DNA of 64,000 bases from Nematopogon swammerdamellus. Taxonomy: Eukaryota; Arthropoda; Insecta; Lepidoptera; Adelidae. Below the pieces are notes generated by a model, which was given only the letters and a program-made list of their open reading frames with translations, was not told where the DNA came from and searched no databases. The translations under genes were made by a program, and so were the position numbers. Shown here one piece after another: positions 1-10,599 of this stretch. The stretch's first letter is position 1. Every line of letters begins with the position of its first letter. Where the stretch lies: positions 21,561,596 to 21,625,595 of the forward strand of contig OX336343.1 of NCBI GenBank assembly GCA_946902875.1. Reading direction: 5' to 3'.

Positions 1-114
1 CGCTTTGATATGTAGATGGCGTACTAGTGAAGCGAATTGTCACCATTAGGTGAGATTCGCAGTTAGGTAGGTGTTGCAACGTTGTAGTATGCGCTTTGAT
101 ACGTAGATGGCGTA
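1..114. repeat. Two direct copies of a 23-bp motif, 91 bp apart
   Basis: The motif cgctttgatatgtagatggc opens the window and recurs at 92-114 with one change. The copies may be the end of a short tandem array cut by the window edge, or a duplicated fragment of a LINE 3' region, since 'atagatggcg' strings also occur in other repeats here (33310, 43445). No coding potential seen. Confidence 0.5.
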
Positions 115-170
115 AATTAAAAGTTTATATTGATAATTAATCTTTATTTTCACATTTTTATCATGTACTA

Positions 171-2048
171 AATTAATTTTACATATTTTATATTCTACAA
201 AAACTTATAAAAATACACAAAATTAATAAAAATCTAAATAAAAACGGTAAATATCCGCCGGCGGCGGGAGGCAGGCCTCCAAGCACGCCGGTGGGTGCGG
301 GCCGTGGCTATCGAGCTCTCCGGGACGACGCGAGACAAGCTACGAGCGATAGGTGGTGGTACTAGACACGTAGGCCACCACCACCCCCATCCCGGAGAGC
401 TCCGTATCCGTCGGACTGCGGGGCGACGTCACACAGCTCTTCTATCTTTTGCGTGCGTCGCTGTTGCGCACGGCGCTGCACCGGTAGCGGAGGCTGCAAG
501 CGCGACACAGGGCCGCGATAGCCCCAAGCTAACCGGTGGCGGCGGACTTCGTCCCGTCGTAGCTGGTGTGGCGGGGCGTGTCCCTGGTTCGTCATCCTCA
601 CCGGCAGACGCGGGCGATGGATCAGCGAACCGTGGTGGATTGGGTGCGCTGGTTGCGAAAGAATCAGCAGGTCTTGTCACTGGATCCGGCCACGCCGCAA
701 GGAGGGCGAGGCGTGTTGACTGGGACGCGCGACGTCACTTGTCCCTCCTCTGACACAGCGGGGTGGTCAGGCGCTGAGGCGGTGTCGCCGGTAATCCACT
801 GCCGAAGCTGTCGGGTAACCGGTTTTATAAAATTTACATTTTTTCAAATTTTCAGAAACAATTTTTATCCTCTGTCAGTCTGACAGCTTTTCTTCTTAAT
901 ATTATTAGTTTTTAAAGTACTCACCATATATCCTCTTTGGTACTCACATTTGCGATTTAAGAATTAAACTTCTAAGCACGATAAAATATTATAAACTGAT
1001 TTTGTGAAACTGAGAAACTGAAACTGAAACTGACTTCGCACTTTCTTGACGTCATCACGTAAAACTATCGTCCGTAAACCGACTTTACAGACAACCAATT
1101 TTTTATAATAATAATATATATATATATATATACAAGAAAAAGAGCTGTCAAACCGACATGTCGAAAATTTTTTCTCTTGGAAATTGTTTTTAAAAACTTC
1201 TTGCCTGGGACGACCCTACCGAGCTTCCGCCACGCGCGGACCCTTCTCCAGCGGCGCAGCGACCCGCACGGTTGGAGGCACCGTGCCGGCATCACCACCG
1301 CCGCCGCTCGGCGCCCCTGGTACTACTCCACCCAACTCGACATGCCTGGTAACAGTAGCGGCTGCAGACCACCCGGGACGCGACCTGCGTGATGGAGAGC
1401 AGGCTCTGCAGCGACGGCCGGCCGCCGCCGCGCTCGACTTCGACGCCGCCGCCGCCACCGCTCGCCCGCAGCAGCACTGCCTCCGCTCACCGCGTCGCCC
1501 GGCCTCCCCGCGCCCGGGTCGTCCAAATCCAATACGAGAGCCGCCTTTCTTCTCCAACACCACACGCACGCCACACCACCCAACTCCACGCCGCCGGTGC
1601 ATTTCATCGACGGCGAAGATGGAGCGTTGACGTCGGCCGAGCCACAACATCTACGGTGAGGGCGACGTCCACCATCGGCCAGCTTGGGGTCATCGGGACC
1701 TCACGTCCCGTCTAGTGGCCCCGCTACCGGTGGTGCTGTGCGAACATCGGGCGACGCGCGCGCGAAGAGGAAGAAGTTTAAAAGAGCTGCGCGACGACGT
1801 CGCCGTGCAGTCCGGCGGATACGGAGCTCTCCGAGATGGGGGTGGTGGTGGCCTACGTGTCTAGTACCACCACCTATCGCTCGTAGCTTGCCTCGCGTCG
1901 TCTCGGAGAGCTCCGTAGCCACGGCCTGCACCCGCCGGTGTGCTTGGAGGCCTGCCTCCCGCCGCCGGCGGAAATTACCGTTTTTATTTACATTATATTA
2001 ATTTTGTGTATTTTTATTACTTTTTGTAAAATTTATGTAAAATTAATG
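171..2048. mobile_element. Element with ~320-bp inverted terminal arms, GC-rich interior edges
   Basis: The left arm (about 171-490) and right arm (about 1721-2048) are reverse complements over some 320 bp at roughly 85-90% identity by eye. Each arm passes from an AT-rich outer part (aaaacggtaa) into a GC-rich inner part (gccggcggcgggaggcaggc). The interior holds a second GC-rich block (1200-1720), an AT-rich segment and a TA run at 1113-1132. No transposase domain is visible; open frames across the arms read in both orientations and lack recognisable motifs, so they are composition artefacts. Long arms fit a fold-back DNA transposon or an inverted pair of a shorter repeat. I see no clear target-site duplication. 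Confidence 0.6.
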
Positions 2049-2051
2049 TAA

Positions 2052-2625
2052 TCTATACATATAATAAAATCGTAGAGGTAAGAAAGTCTGTACATTGAAT
2101 GTATTCGGAAAAAAAACTAACCAGGGTGGCTAAAAATGAGATACTGAACATGTTAGAACAGTTTTTAAAATTTTTGTTTGTTTGTTTGTTTGTTTGTTTG
2201 TTTGTCTGTACGCGCATCACGCAAAAACCACTGAACGGAATTAGACGAAACTTTGTATAGTGGCAGTTTATATGCCGGGTTAACATAATACGTAAAAAAA
2301 AATAAAAAAAATAAAAAAAAATTAAAAATTATAAACATTATTGCGCGTTTAAAATCACGTAGTCCAAAGTACATAATTATATCTTGAGAACTGGCAGCAA
2401 TTACAATTTGAATAAAATATTCATTCGAAATTTAAAAATAAGTAGATACAACGAAAATGACAGTTCTTCTTTTTTATAACTTGAACACAATAGTCTATAC
2501 ATATCTATTCTTTCTATACATATCATAAAATCGTAAATGCAAAAATGTCTATTTGTACGCGCATCTCGCAAAAACCACTGAACGGAATTTGACGAAACTT
2601 TTTATAGTGACAGTGTAAAAAGTGT
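2052..2625 (+). mobile_element. Helitron-like 5' region, partly duplicated
   Basis: The segment begins tctatacatataataaaatc, like the 5' TC-start of many arthropod Helitrons. It is followed by a (TTTG)n run (about 2173-2205) and the phrase cgcaaaaaccactgaacgga at about 2221. The same start and phrase recur at 2512-2600, so the 5' part is present twice in direct orientation. A Helitron-type 3' end in the same orientation lies at 4803-4856, so the whole 2052-4856 block could be one composite element. No Rep/helicase is present; any Helitron here is non-autonomous. Confidence 0.45.
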
Positions 2626-2649
2626 GCGTGCGCGGGCGCGACGTCACTC

Positions 2650-3318
2650 TTCAGCTACATTCGCGGGCGGTTTTAATTTAATTGAATATTGCACTATTTC
2701 TACGGAGTTGTTGTCGAAGGAGTGCTGCTAACGTTTACGAGTCTGGAGAACAGTGTAGTGCGAGGGGCCCCCCATTAGGCAAATCGCGGTCGAGTCCCGG
2801 AGGAGGAGACCCATATCCAGGAGCCTGCAGTTCCCAGTCGGCGGCGGCGTAGAAAATCCTTCAGACGTGAGTGATACTCCATCCTTTATTTTGTTATATT
2901 TTGGCTATATGCCTGGTCCTTCGAATATTTATGTATTTTATGCGGACACATACACACACTAAATTTTTTGAGCCAGTGACCTCACATTCCGGCCTTACCT
3001 GCCCCGAGTTTCGGCTGGCAGAGGCCTAAGAATGAACATCTGGTGATCTGGTCAGAGGCCTACGTGTATCCCGGATGAACATAATAATTAAAAAATATAA
3101 TAAAAATCAATGACGTATCATGTATTCTACATAAAATCTCTTTGATAAAAATCACGTAATCCAAAGTAAAGGTAAAAAACAATTTTAAATGTCATGTTGA
3201 CAACGGAGAACTGTCATCTCGACGTGAGCTGGCCGGTGACAAATTGTTTGATAAATAAAAATAATAATTGAAAGTCGAAGTTATGTCGCTGTCATTGGTG
3301 CAATAAAATTTATATATC
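2650..3318. other. No recognisable gene; unclassified repeat-like DNA
   Basis: This stretch holds GC-richer DNA (2700-2870) followed by AT-rich DNA with no domain-bearing frame. The phrase 'aaaatcacgtaatccaaagta' style text near 3150 also occurs near 2350, so part of it is internally repeated. I cannot assign it to a family. Confidence 0.4.
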
Positions 3319-3356
3319 TGTTGCCCGCAGCTTCGCTCGCGTGAAATTCGTATTTA
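3319..3356 (-). mobile_element. Helitron-like 3' terminus (inverted)
   Basis: The sequence gcccgcagcttcgctcgcgt is the reverse complement of the GC-rich 3' terminal stretch seen at many places in this window (for example 4803-4856 and 53965-53995). It marks the outer edge of the minisatellite that follows and mirrors the end at 4803-4856. Confidence 0.5.
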
Positions 3357-3362
3357 AAAAAA

Positions 3363-3905
3363 AGAAAGTAAGTAACTAAAGGCGGGCCCGAAGGCGGATC
3401 TGCGCTCACGTAAACGACATTCTTTCTCGATGAAAGTAACTAAGGGCGAGGCGGAAGGCGGAGCTGAGTTCAGGAAGAAGAAAAACATTCTTGAAGAAAG
3501 TAAGTAACTAAGGGCGAGGCCGAAGGTCGAGCTCTATTCTGGAAGACCATAAACCTTCTCGAAGAAAGTAAGTAACTATGGGCGAGGCCGCAGGCCGAGC
3601 TGCGTTCAGGAAGAAGCTAAACCATCTTGAAGAAAGTAAGTAACTAAGGTGAGGCCGAAGGCCGAGCTACGTTCGGATAATTGAAAAACCATCTCGAAGA
3701 AAGCAAGTAACTAAGGGCGAGGCCGAAGGCCGAGCTGCGTTCAGGAAGAAGCTTAACCATCTTGAAGAAAGTAAGCAACTAAGGCGAGGCCGAAGGCCGA
3801 GCTACGTTCTGACAAATGATAAACTATCTCGAAGAAAGCAAGTAACTAAGGGCGAGGCCGAAGGCCGAGCTGCGTTCAGGAAGAAGCTAAACCCTCTCGA
3901 ATAAA
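3363..3905 (+). repeat. 68-bp minisatellite, about eight units
   Basis: Units carry aagtaagtaactaagg followed by ggcgaggccgaaggccgagc. Starts fall near 3367, 3429, 3498, 3567, 3635, 3703, 3771 and 3839, a period of about 68 bp in the well-preserved part. Each unit contains a short GC palindrome (ggccgaaggcc-type). Units sit directly next to each other with no unique spacers, so this is not a CRISPR array. Confidence 0.85.
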
Positions 3906-3959
3906 GTTAATTAATATTAAGATTGAGTTAATTTAATTTAAATTTTATTATAAAGTCCA

Positions 3960-4378
3960 CGCTTCTAACGGCAAATATACCGTGCATCCTAGAACCTCGC
4001 GGTTATTCCCGGCTGGATGGCAAGAGGCCCGATGCTATCACCTTAGTGCCATGGACTAAGGGTAGTTCTTTGATGTGAGACGCTACTTTTGTTCTCACAT
4101 TGGCTCCAAGTCACGTTAGGACATCTTCAAGAGCGGCTGGCGCGGCCGAGGCTGGGACGGAGAGCCTCAAACGCAGCAAATATAGAAATATAATTAAAGA
4201 TTTCGAATTTGTTGCGTTTGCGGTTGAAACCCTCGGTCCGTGGAGCAGTGAAGCCAAAAGAGGCTTGAGCTGGTTGACGCAACTGGTGTCCCGCCATCAA
4301 GGGCTTATGTACTTCATTCAAAGGGTAAGCCTTGCCATCCAGCGAGGTAATGCCGCAAGTGCTCTAAGAACATTTTAA
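3960..4378 (+). pseudogene. LINE reverse-transcriptase C-terminal fragment and 3' UTR
   Basis: The frame ending at 4378 contains FVAFAVETLGPWSSEAK and ends LAIQRGNAASALRTF. This matches the extreme C-terminus of an insect non-LTR retrotransposon ORF2; family proteins end with a FETLGPWG motif then (I/V)AIQRGNAAS(V/I)LGT. A second copy of the same end is at 61204-61300. Upstream DNA (3960-4090) is broken by stops. About 100 residues survive of an ORF normally near 1000, so this is a dead 5'-truncated copy. It lies between the two oppositely oriented minisatellite blocks, as if inserted into their centre. Confidence 0.75.
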
Positions 4379-4494
4379 AATGCCCGTTTTGATAGTTATT
4401 TTAATGTTTGTTAGGTAGGTTTAATTCTTTAGTTATCAATATTACTTTTTTATTTTTATGAAATAAATAGATTGAGTAAACGATATTATATTCT

Positions 4495-4803
4495 ATCGAA
4501 GAAAGGAAGTCTTTAAGGGCGAGGCCCGAAGGCGGAAGAGGGTTTTTGGTTTACCTGAACGCAGCTCGGCCTTCGGCCTCGCACTTAGTTCCTTCCTTTC
4601 TTCCAGAAGGTTTATCGTCTTCCTGAACGCAGCTCGGCCTTCGTCCTCGCCCTTACTTACTTCCTTTATTTGAGAAAGGTTTATCGTTTACCTGAAAGCA
4701 GCTCGGCCTTCGGCCTCGCCCTTAGTTAGTTACTTTCTTTAAGAAGGTTTTTCGATTACCTGAACGCAGCTCGGCCTTCGGCCTCGCCCTTAGTTACTTA
4801 CAT
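4495..4803 (-). repeat. Minisatellite of the 3363 family, inverted, about four units
   Basis: The reverse complement of the 68-bp unit (cctgaacgcagctcggcctt, then cggcctcgcccttagtta) occurs about four times. Together with 3363-3905 it forms a large imperfect inverted repeat around the LINE fragment at 3960-4378. Confidence 0.8.
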
Positions 4804-4856
4804 TCTTCTTTGGAATACGAATTTCACGCGAGCGGAGCCGCGGGCTCAGCTAGTAT
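4803..4856 (+). mobile_element. Helitron-like 3' terminus ending CTAGT
   Basis: The string cacgcgagcggagccgcggg is followed by ctcagctagt. GC-rich hairpin-capable sequence followed by CTAG and a T is the known 3' signature of Helitrons; classification here rests on that motif and its recurrence in the window. Confidence 0.6.
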
Positions 4857-4899
4857 ATTATAAGAGCGTGAATAAAGAGATATATAAACAGTTGGAATT

Positions 4900-5231
4900 G
4901 CTGTGTGGGGCCGGTACTTAATAAGAATAGCCTCACTGCATCTCTCCCCGTGCATGTCGTAAAAAGCGACTAAGGGATAAGGACAAGATGCCGTGCATAC
5001 AGGCGACAGGATAGCCACCTCTCACCTTGGCACGGTCTTTCCACCGAGTCATGCAGCAGGAGGGCCTTCTTGCCTTACTTGCTGCCTGATCTAAGTTACC
5101 TTGTCCGAACACTTTGCTAAACGTGGTGGTCGGTGTTGTGCTGTAATTTACCAGAATACTTGTAGCACAACAACCGATTACTCTGCTTACCCCGATTGTC
5201 GGGATACGGCGTGTGGTGTGTATGTATGAAT
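4900..5231 (+). repeat. Repeat E copy (~330 bp, ATGT tail)
   Basis: Repeat E runs from gtgtggggccggtacttaa through ggcgactaagggataaggac and a paired gtggtcggtgttgtgct / agcacaacaccgattact segment, to a (ATGT)n-like tail. Further copies are at 31303, 35110, 42076, 46801 and 63579. The microsatellite tail and variable ends suggest a retroposed sequence, perhaps a LINE 3' end or a SINE. Frames through it recur on the minus strand but have no known domain. Confidence 0.7.
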
Positions 5232-5329
5232 TGCGAAGTTAGTTTCACTATTTAATTTAAATTTGTTGCGTAGGAAAAGTTTCTTTATTTCTAGTACAAT
5301 TAAAAACTAATTAAAAATTTAAAACTTTT

Positions 5330-5760
5330 TACAAACGTCTGTACATTAAAGATTCGCAAAAAATAAATGAATTGGGGTAGGAAGGATACATAATAGAATA
5401 CATAGGTACATTGAGATCATTTTTAAAATGTTTGTCCCTTTGTGTGTTTGTGCGTTTGTGCGCGCATGATATAAAACTACTGAGCCAATAAAAAGTTGGG
5501 CAAGCAGTATTGGGACTATGGTCTGTTTCGCGAGACAAGCCAGTACTAGAATTGTAATAACAATGCGCAGTGCAGCGCTATTGGTCCACGTCAACCCGTT
5601 AAAGCTGCGGTCATACGGGCCGCCGGCTAGCCGCACGCTGCTGCCACGCCCAGTCGTGTTTCCAACCTCGCGCAGTGCAGACGTGTCAACATTCAGTTCT
5701 CTTTCTGTTTTTTCATTGTGCCGTCTGAAAGAAGAAAAGTGACATGGCTGATTCAACAAC
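5330..5760. other. Repeat-like block with a possible short first exon
   Basis: The 5330-5490 part resembles the Helitron-like 5' region (cgcgcatgatataaaactac, compare 2205-2240). The 5540-5745 part is GC-rich and ends in a short frame starting MADSTTES at 5743, preceded by an initiator-like attcagttc at 5692. Nothing confirms that it is expressed; it could equally be the edge of a DNA transposon. Confidence 0.25.
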
Positions 5761-7600
5761 CGAATCCGCCTGTTATTATATATATTATAAAATATTATAA
5801 AATAATATTATTATTTTATAATACTTGATTATTTCAAACAAGGGACAATTTTATTGATGCTATTTTGCTTTACATAAATTTATATTATTATAACAATAAT
5901 TGGTTATAGATGATATTCTGACTAATAAGATAATATTGACGATTTAATTAATTTCTCATTTGTTTAATTTATTTGATTTTATTTATAATTTGAAACATTG
6001 ACAATTCTTTTGAAGCTAAAATTGTATAATCTCAATTTAATCATAAAATATGACATTCAAAAATTTATAAAGGTTGAATCATCAAGTACCTGTATAATAT
6101 GTGCGAAGGGTGGCCCTGATAGTAAGTTAAAAAAAACAGTAAATGTAATTTATATTGTAGTTAGAAAGATGATGTAAGAGGGTGACTTCTGTATATAATA
6201 CTTAAAATAAATTAATAAAGCACACAGCACAAGTACGCCAAGTATAAACGCGCCTTAACAAAATGAAAGTATTAAGCAGGCGTGGTGGGGATAATGGACA
6301 GGGTCTAACGATCAGCCGTCTCTGTCTTAGGACTATGGTAAACATGAGATAGCAACTCTCAGTACTGGTCTGTTTCGAAAAATGAAGTATAGTGGGGTCA
6401 GAGAAGTGAGAGCAGTCTGAGAAAAATCCTTACTCCGTTTGCGTTTATATGACACACGAAAAATACTCAACCGATTTTTGTAGGGCTGCGAGCTATGATT
6501 TGTCATGTTTTGCGATTATTGAAATGTTTGTAACATCATACTTTCTCTTACAGCGAATGTGTGTGGCCGAAAGTAATCGAAAATTGAGCAAATAATGTGC
6601 ACTACTATTTGATGTAGGTAATGTACCTAAATGATAATCTAGCGCTTTTATTATGCCACTGTTGGACATAGGCCTCCCACCTCACACCCTTATTCATATT
6701 ATGAGCTAAGCAGTTTTGTATGGATCTCTCAGTCTCAGTACAAAATTGGATTGTCAAACAAAGAAGCCAGGTGAACATATAGGACATGCCGCGGACATAT
6801 AGGTACATGTTTGTTATTATGGCGGATATCCTAATAAATAATAAAAAAGCTAAATGTTAAAAATTAAGGGGGTACCTACCCCTAACCCCTACCCATACAG
6901 TTATCATGATAGATCAGTGTATATCGAATTCGGTAGAACAGCGCCATCTATCGAATTATCATTTAATAACATTTTTACTACAAACGTCAACGGTGACCGA
7001 TAGATAGCGTAAGGGAGACTTATGAATAAAACAAGCTGTGCCGAACGCGAGATAACTGCAAAGAGTATTGAGTGCGACAAGAAGGAATGGTCGCTATTTA
7101 CGTGCAATAAGAAGGAACGTATGTATGGCTATGGAACCGTCTCTGTTAACGTTCTAACTTAACTGGTAATTTTAATGGTATCAAGGTCATGAAGCAACTA
7201 TAAATGGTAATAAATCAACTTAGCGTACTAGACATGAGAAAGTAGATCAATAAATAGTATTCACGAAGGAAACTTACATAAAGGAAAACGTTTTCCCGCG
7301 GAAAGGTCGATAATACTAGACCATCAAAACATTTTATAGAGCTATCATCGCGAGAGAAGTCGACGCGTTCCTTTGAGACAACGTGGAATGATGACACGCA
7401 CATTCTTGTACGAAGTGCTCGTAAATTGTGCAGAAAAATGACTTTCGATGTGTCAACTTCAATATGAAGCGCTCATTGAGGGAAGGTCGATTTATTACTA
7501 AAATTTTTGTTCTATGTAGATATGGAAGGGGGGGGGGGGGGGGGATTTTGTCGCGAGGCAGCCGATTGAAACAGCAGCGGTTGCCTGAAAGTGTGTACGC
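5760..7600. other. AT-rich stretch without recognisable gene
   Basis: Mostly AT-rich. It includes a LINE C-terminal scrap on the minus strand at about 6655-6700 (see separate entry), a fragment of the TCTG-repeat family near 6820-6900 (gcggatatcctaataaataa) and a poly-G run of about 14 at 7529-7543. No frame has a recognisable domain. Confidence 0.5.
6650..6702 (-). pseudogene. LINE ORF2 extreme C-terminus scrap
   Basis: On the minus strand the words WEAYVQQW appear. The same ending occurs at 32838-32902 (EAYVQQWKR, then stop) and at 55462-55525 (EAYIQQWKHKR, then stop). This is a recurrent C-terminus of an insect LINE family, RTE-like by memory. Only the final residues are present. Confidence 0.5.
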
Positions 7601-7935
7601 TGTTTATAAAAAATATATGAAATAAAAACCTAAAAAAAAAAAAACGAACCCTAGAGTTGAAGGCGGTGCTAAAAAGGCTACACAAATCACAAAGGATATT
7701 ATCATCCACTCATGTTTTCTTTCATGCATCATTTTTGCTTGCTTTTATTTTGAATAGTTTTTTAGTTTTCCTTTTTTTAGGAAGTCGGTTTTATGTTTTT
7801 TAAAACTTTTTTTTTATTTCACAGTTTTTTTTAGTAATTTTTGCTATTAATGTACTCGGCGGAATCGCTCGGCCTTCGGCCTCGCGATTCCGCCTCGCTT
7901 TCCAATCCGATCTTGACCCAATTAAAATAGGACCA
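7600..7935. repeat. Poly-T-rich repeat edge with GC palindrome
   Basis: Contains aaccctagagttgaaggcgg, which recurs in both orientations at 10640-10710, and the palindromic ggcggaatcgctcggccttc at 7859. The phrase cgctttccaatccgatcttg also occurs inverted near 10510. These look like ends of one interspersed repeat whose other parts lie at 10490-10760. Confidence 0.45.
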
Positions 7936-7937
7936 CG

Positions 7938-8295
7938 TCAGCTTCGATAGCTCAGTGGTGCAGACAGTCAACTGTCGCTATTGAATGTTAAGCAACGCTG
8001 GGTGCGGTCAGTACTTGGATGGGTGACCGCTGACCGTTGGAGGCTGACCGAGGTTCGGATTCCTCGTAAAACTGTAGGTCCCTTCCCTCCTAATCTTACT
8101 TGGTGGTAGGGTTTAACCTGACCGGGTTGGTACCACCGCACTGAATTAAACGTCGGTCGAAACGGCTATGTAAATAGTTTGTGTTTTCCGACCAGTTCAG
8201 TGTAGTCAGTACGATCAAAGGGGGAAGTACTGACATGGCACTTAGTTTACCCGGTGTTATGGGCTGACATCACGGACGTTGTAGGTGATGTTGCA
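7938..8295 (+). mobile_element. SINE-B copy (tRNA/5S composite head)
   Basis: The head reads cgatagctcagtggtgcaga (A-box match TAGCTCAGTGG), then gttaagcaacgctgggtgcg and gtcagtacttggatgggtga (5S rRNA internal promoter), then ggttcggattcc. The body (gtaggtcccttccctcctaa, ttggtaccaccgcactgaat) and most of the tail (ttatgggctgacatcacgga) follow. The last 30 or so bases of the normal tail are missing: the copy fuses at about 8293 with the satellite that follows. Confidence 0.85.
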
Positions 8296-8860
8296 GAACT
8301 TAGTAGAATGGACAGACATAAACATGTTACGGAACCCTACTTTTATTATAAAATAACCGTCGGAGGACCTTGGTTGAAAATTGTGAAATTTAGTAGAACG
8401 GACAGACATACATTTGTTACGGAACCCTACTTTTATTATAAAATAACCGTCGGAGGGCCTTGGTTGAAAATTGTAAAATTTAGTAGAACGGACAGACATA
8501 CATTTGTTACGGAACCCTACATTCATTTTGAAATAAATGTTAAATTTTGTAGAACGGACAGACATGCATTTGTCACGGAACCCTACATTCATCTTGCAGA
8601 ACTTAGTAGAATGGACAGACATAAACGTGTTACGGAACCCTACTTTTATTATAAAATAACCGTCGGAGGACCTTGGTTGAAAATTGTAAAATTTAGTAGA
8701 ACGGATAGACATGCATTTGTTACGGAACCCTACATTCATTTTGAAATAAATGTTAAATTTAGTAGAACAGACAGACATGCATATGTTACGGAACCCTACA
8801 TTCATTTTGCAGAACTTAGTAGAATGGACAGACATAAACGTGTTACCGAACCCTACTTAA
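8296..8860 (+). repeat. Higher-order satellite, three monomer types (213-bp period)
   Basis: Each monomer has tagtagaacggacagacat and acggaaccctac. Starts are near 8301, 8391, 8481, 8547, 8604, 8694, 8760 and 8817, giving spacings 90, 90, 66, 57, 90, 66, 57. The order A(90)-B(66)-C(57) therefore repeats with an exact 213-bp higher-order period (8391 to 8604 to 8817, allowing the duplicated first A). Open frames on both strands here are repeat artefacts. Confidence 0.85.
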
Positions 8861-9049
8861 CAGTTGCACTCCGGGAGTGCCGGCAGATCCCGTGCCACTC
8901 TAACTTAACCCTTAATGCAATGACTTAAGGTTTCATTTTAAAAATGACGCTGACGCGATGTCGCGAGTTATACATTTTTTACCCACCTAAAAAAGTGCCA
9001 AGCGCCGCTAAAGAAGTTTTCACTTCAAAAACCTCAGGGTTATCCCCTT

Positions 9050-9275
9050 TCAAATAAAAAAAAAAAGAATTTTCAAAATCGCCCACAATTGACGGAGTAA
9101 TCGCGTAACAAACATCAAAAAAAAGAAAACATACTGTCGAATTGAGAATCTCTTAGGTCTAAAGTAAATTTCTCGTGAAGACAAATGCAACGAGCCCAAA
9201 CACGATGGGTTTATCATGTGTAGTTTAGGAGTTCCTATGGCCACCTTCTGTCTCCATCATCAGACCAGCTCGATG
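9050..9275 (-). repeat. Interspersed repeat containing the ancestor-like unit of the 130-bp satellite
   Basis: The left part (attgacggagtaatcgcgta, then gaattgagaatctc) belongs to the repeat family also seen at 9840-9995 and 10340-10480. The right part, gagcccaaacacgatggg, then aggagttcc and ctccatcatcagacc, is clearly related to one monomer of the satellite at 47915-48775. Confidence 0.6.
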
Positions 9276-9599
9276 GTACTCGGTACAGTAGGTACCGGTC
9301 AGGTACCATAATAAATTATGCGCACCTGGCCGGTCGGAAAAGATAAAAAATTTCAAATTTAGAATATTCATGAAACAAGGGTCCGAATATGTATCACTAG
9401 TAAATATCGATTCATGTATTTCAACAGGACAGAGAAAATTTCAAAATATTAGGTATTTAATACTTTTTAGTTCTTTTTGTTTTTTTGTTTTTTTGAAATC
9501 GGTTTAATATTTTTTAAAACAGTTTTTATTTCATTCTTTTTAGTAATATTACATAAATAAGAATAATCGAAATCGAATAATCGAAATCGATTGAAGTGG

Positions 9600-9790
9600 T
9601 ACAGAATTATTCGCCATATGTGTCAGACTGCAAATTGCTGAATAAGTCCACATCACAAAAGTTTTGCTGAAGGTAACCACACACCATACTAATTTATCAA
9701 ACTGAAAAAATTGCCGAATACGACCACATCACAAGTTTTGCTGAAGGTAACCACACACTATAGTATTATGCTGATTTTTCGAAAACCACT
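9600..9790. repeat. Local direct duplication of ~90 bp
   Basis: The phrases aagttttgctgaaggtaacc and acacaccatac or acacactatag occur twice (9658-9690 and 9733-9760), giving two diverged copies of one unit in direct orientation. Confidence 0.5.
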
Positions 9791-9829
9791 CAACCAATTT
9801 CGATAAAATTGAAATGGGACCACCTCGGA

Positions 9830-9995
9830 AGTATGACCTAACTAACAAAAAAAGAATTTTCTAAATCGGCCCTCAATTGACGGAGAAATCGCGTAACAAA
9901 CATACAAAAAAATAAAAAAAAAAAAAATAAAAAAAAAAATAAAAAAAAACATACAGACGAATTGAGAACCTCCTCCTTTTTTGGAAGTCGGTTAA
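9830..9995 (-). repeat. 'ACCGACTTC' repeat copy
   Basis: Reads taaatcggccctcaattgac, cgcgtaacaaacatac, a long A-rich run, and gaattgagaacctcctcctt followed by tggaagtcggtt. A copy in the opposite orientation starts at 10337. This is an abundant interspersed family without coding sequence here. Confidence 0.6.
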
Positions 9996-10336
9996 AAATT
10001 AGGTTATTTCCCTAAAACGCTGTCTAATTTAACCCCGAAACAATGCCCTGAGCTGATATGTCACTCGTCAGAAGTTCATAAATTAATTTCCACAGAGGAG
10101 AGTGCTTCCGGCGCGCGGGATAATTGTTTATGCGCTCCAGGCTTCATTCAATTTCAGAAGTGAAATGAAAATAAGACTTCCGCCTAAAATCAGGCGTGGG
10201 GTGATGCTACGGTACTTGAAAGCGTGGGCGGGCGTAGCGTTTGGCGTTAATGTTTATAATCTGTGTCGATCTATCTCTAGTTCTGTTATTAGTATTTGTA
10301 TTGTATTGACAATTGGTTTGGAATAAATAATGTCTT

Positions 10337-10480
10337 TTTTTTTTAACCGACTTCAAAAAAAGGAGGAGGTTCTCAATTCGACTGTATTTTTTAAATTTTT
10401 TTTTTTTTAAGTTTGTTACTTCAGAACTTTCGACTGGGTTAACCGATTTTGAAAATTCTTTTTTATTTGAAAGCTGATGC
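10337..10480 (+). repeat. 'ACCGACTTC' repeat copy
   Basis: Begins aaccgacttcaaaaaaagga then ggttctcaattcgactg, a T-rich run and gggttaaccgattttg; the inverted counterpart lies at 9830-9995. Confidence 0.6.
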
Positions 10481-10599
10481 TTCCCGTGTGGTCCCATTTT
10501 AATTTGGCAAGATGGGATTGGAAAGCGAGGCGGAATCGCATTAATAGCAAAGAAATTACAAAAAAAAAACTGTGAAATAAAAAACTATTTAAAAAAATA

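Noticed and set aside
295..1715. Several GC-rich frames of 60-152 codons on both strands
   Set aside because: They read through inverted arms or low-complexity GC-rich DNA in several frames at once and show no domain.
3363..3905. CRISPR-like direct repeats
   Set aside because: The 68-bp units are contiguous and diverged, without unique spacers, in a eukaryotic genome; it is a minisatellite.
4815..5020. Recurring minus-strand frame with FYDMHGERC in repeat E copies
   Set aside because: It appears in many copies of repeat E but is broken at different points and has no recognised domain; I treat it as chance translation of a repeat.
7980..8035. 5S rRNA gene fragment
   Set aside because: The 5S-like block recurs inside every SINE-B with the same flanks, so it is part of the SINE and not an independent 5S pseudogene.
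8254..8928. 224- and 192-codon frames on both strands
   Set aside because: They lie in the higher-order satellite and a SINE tail; the repeated peptide mirrors the DNA repeat.
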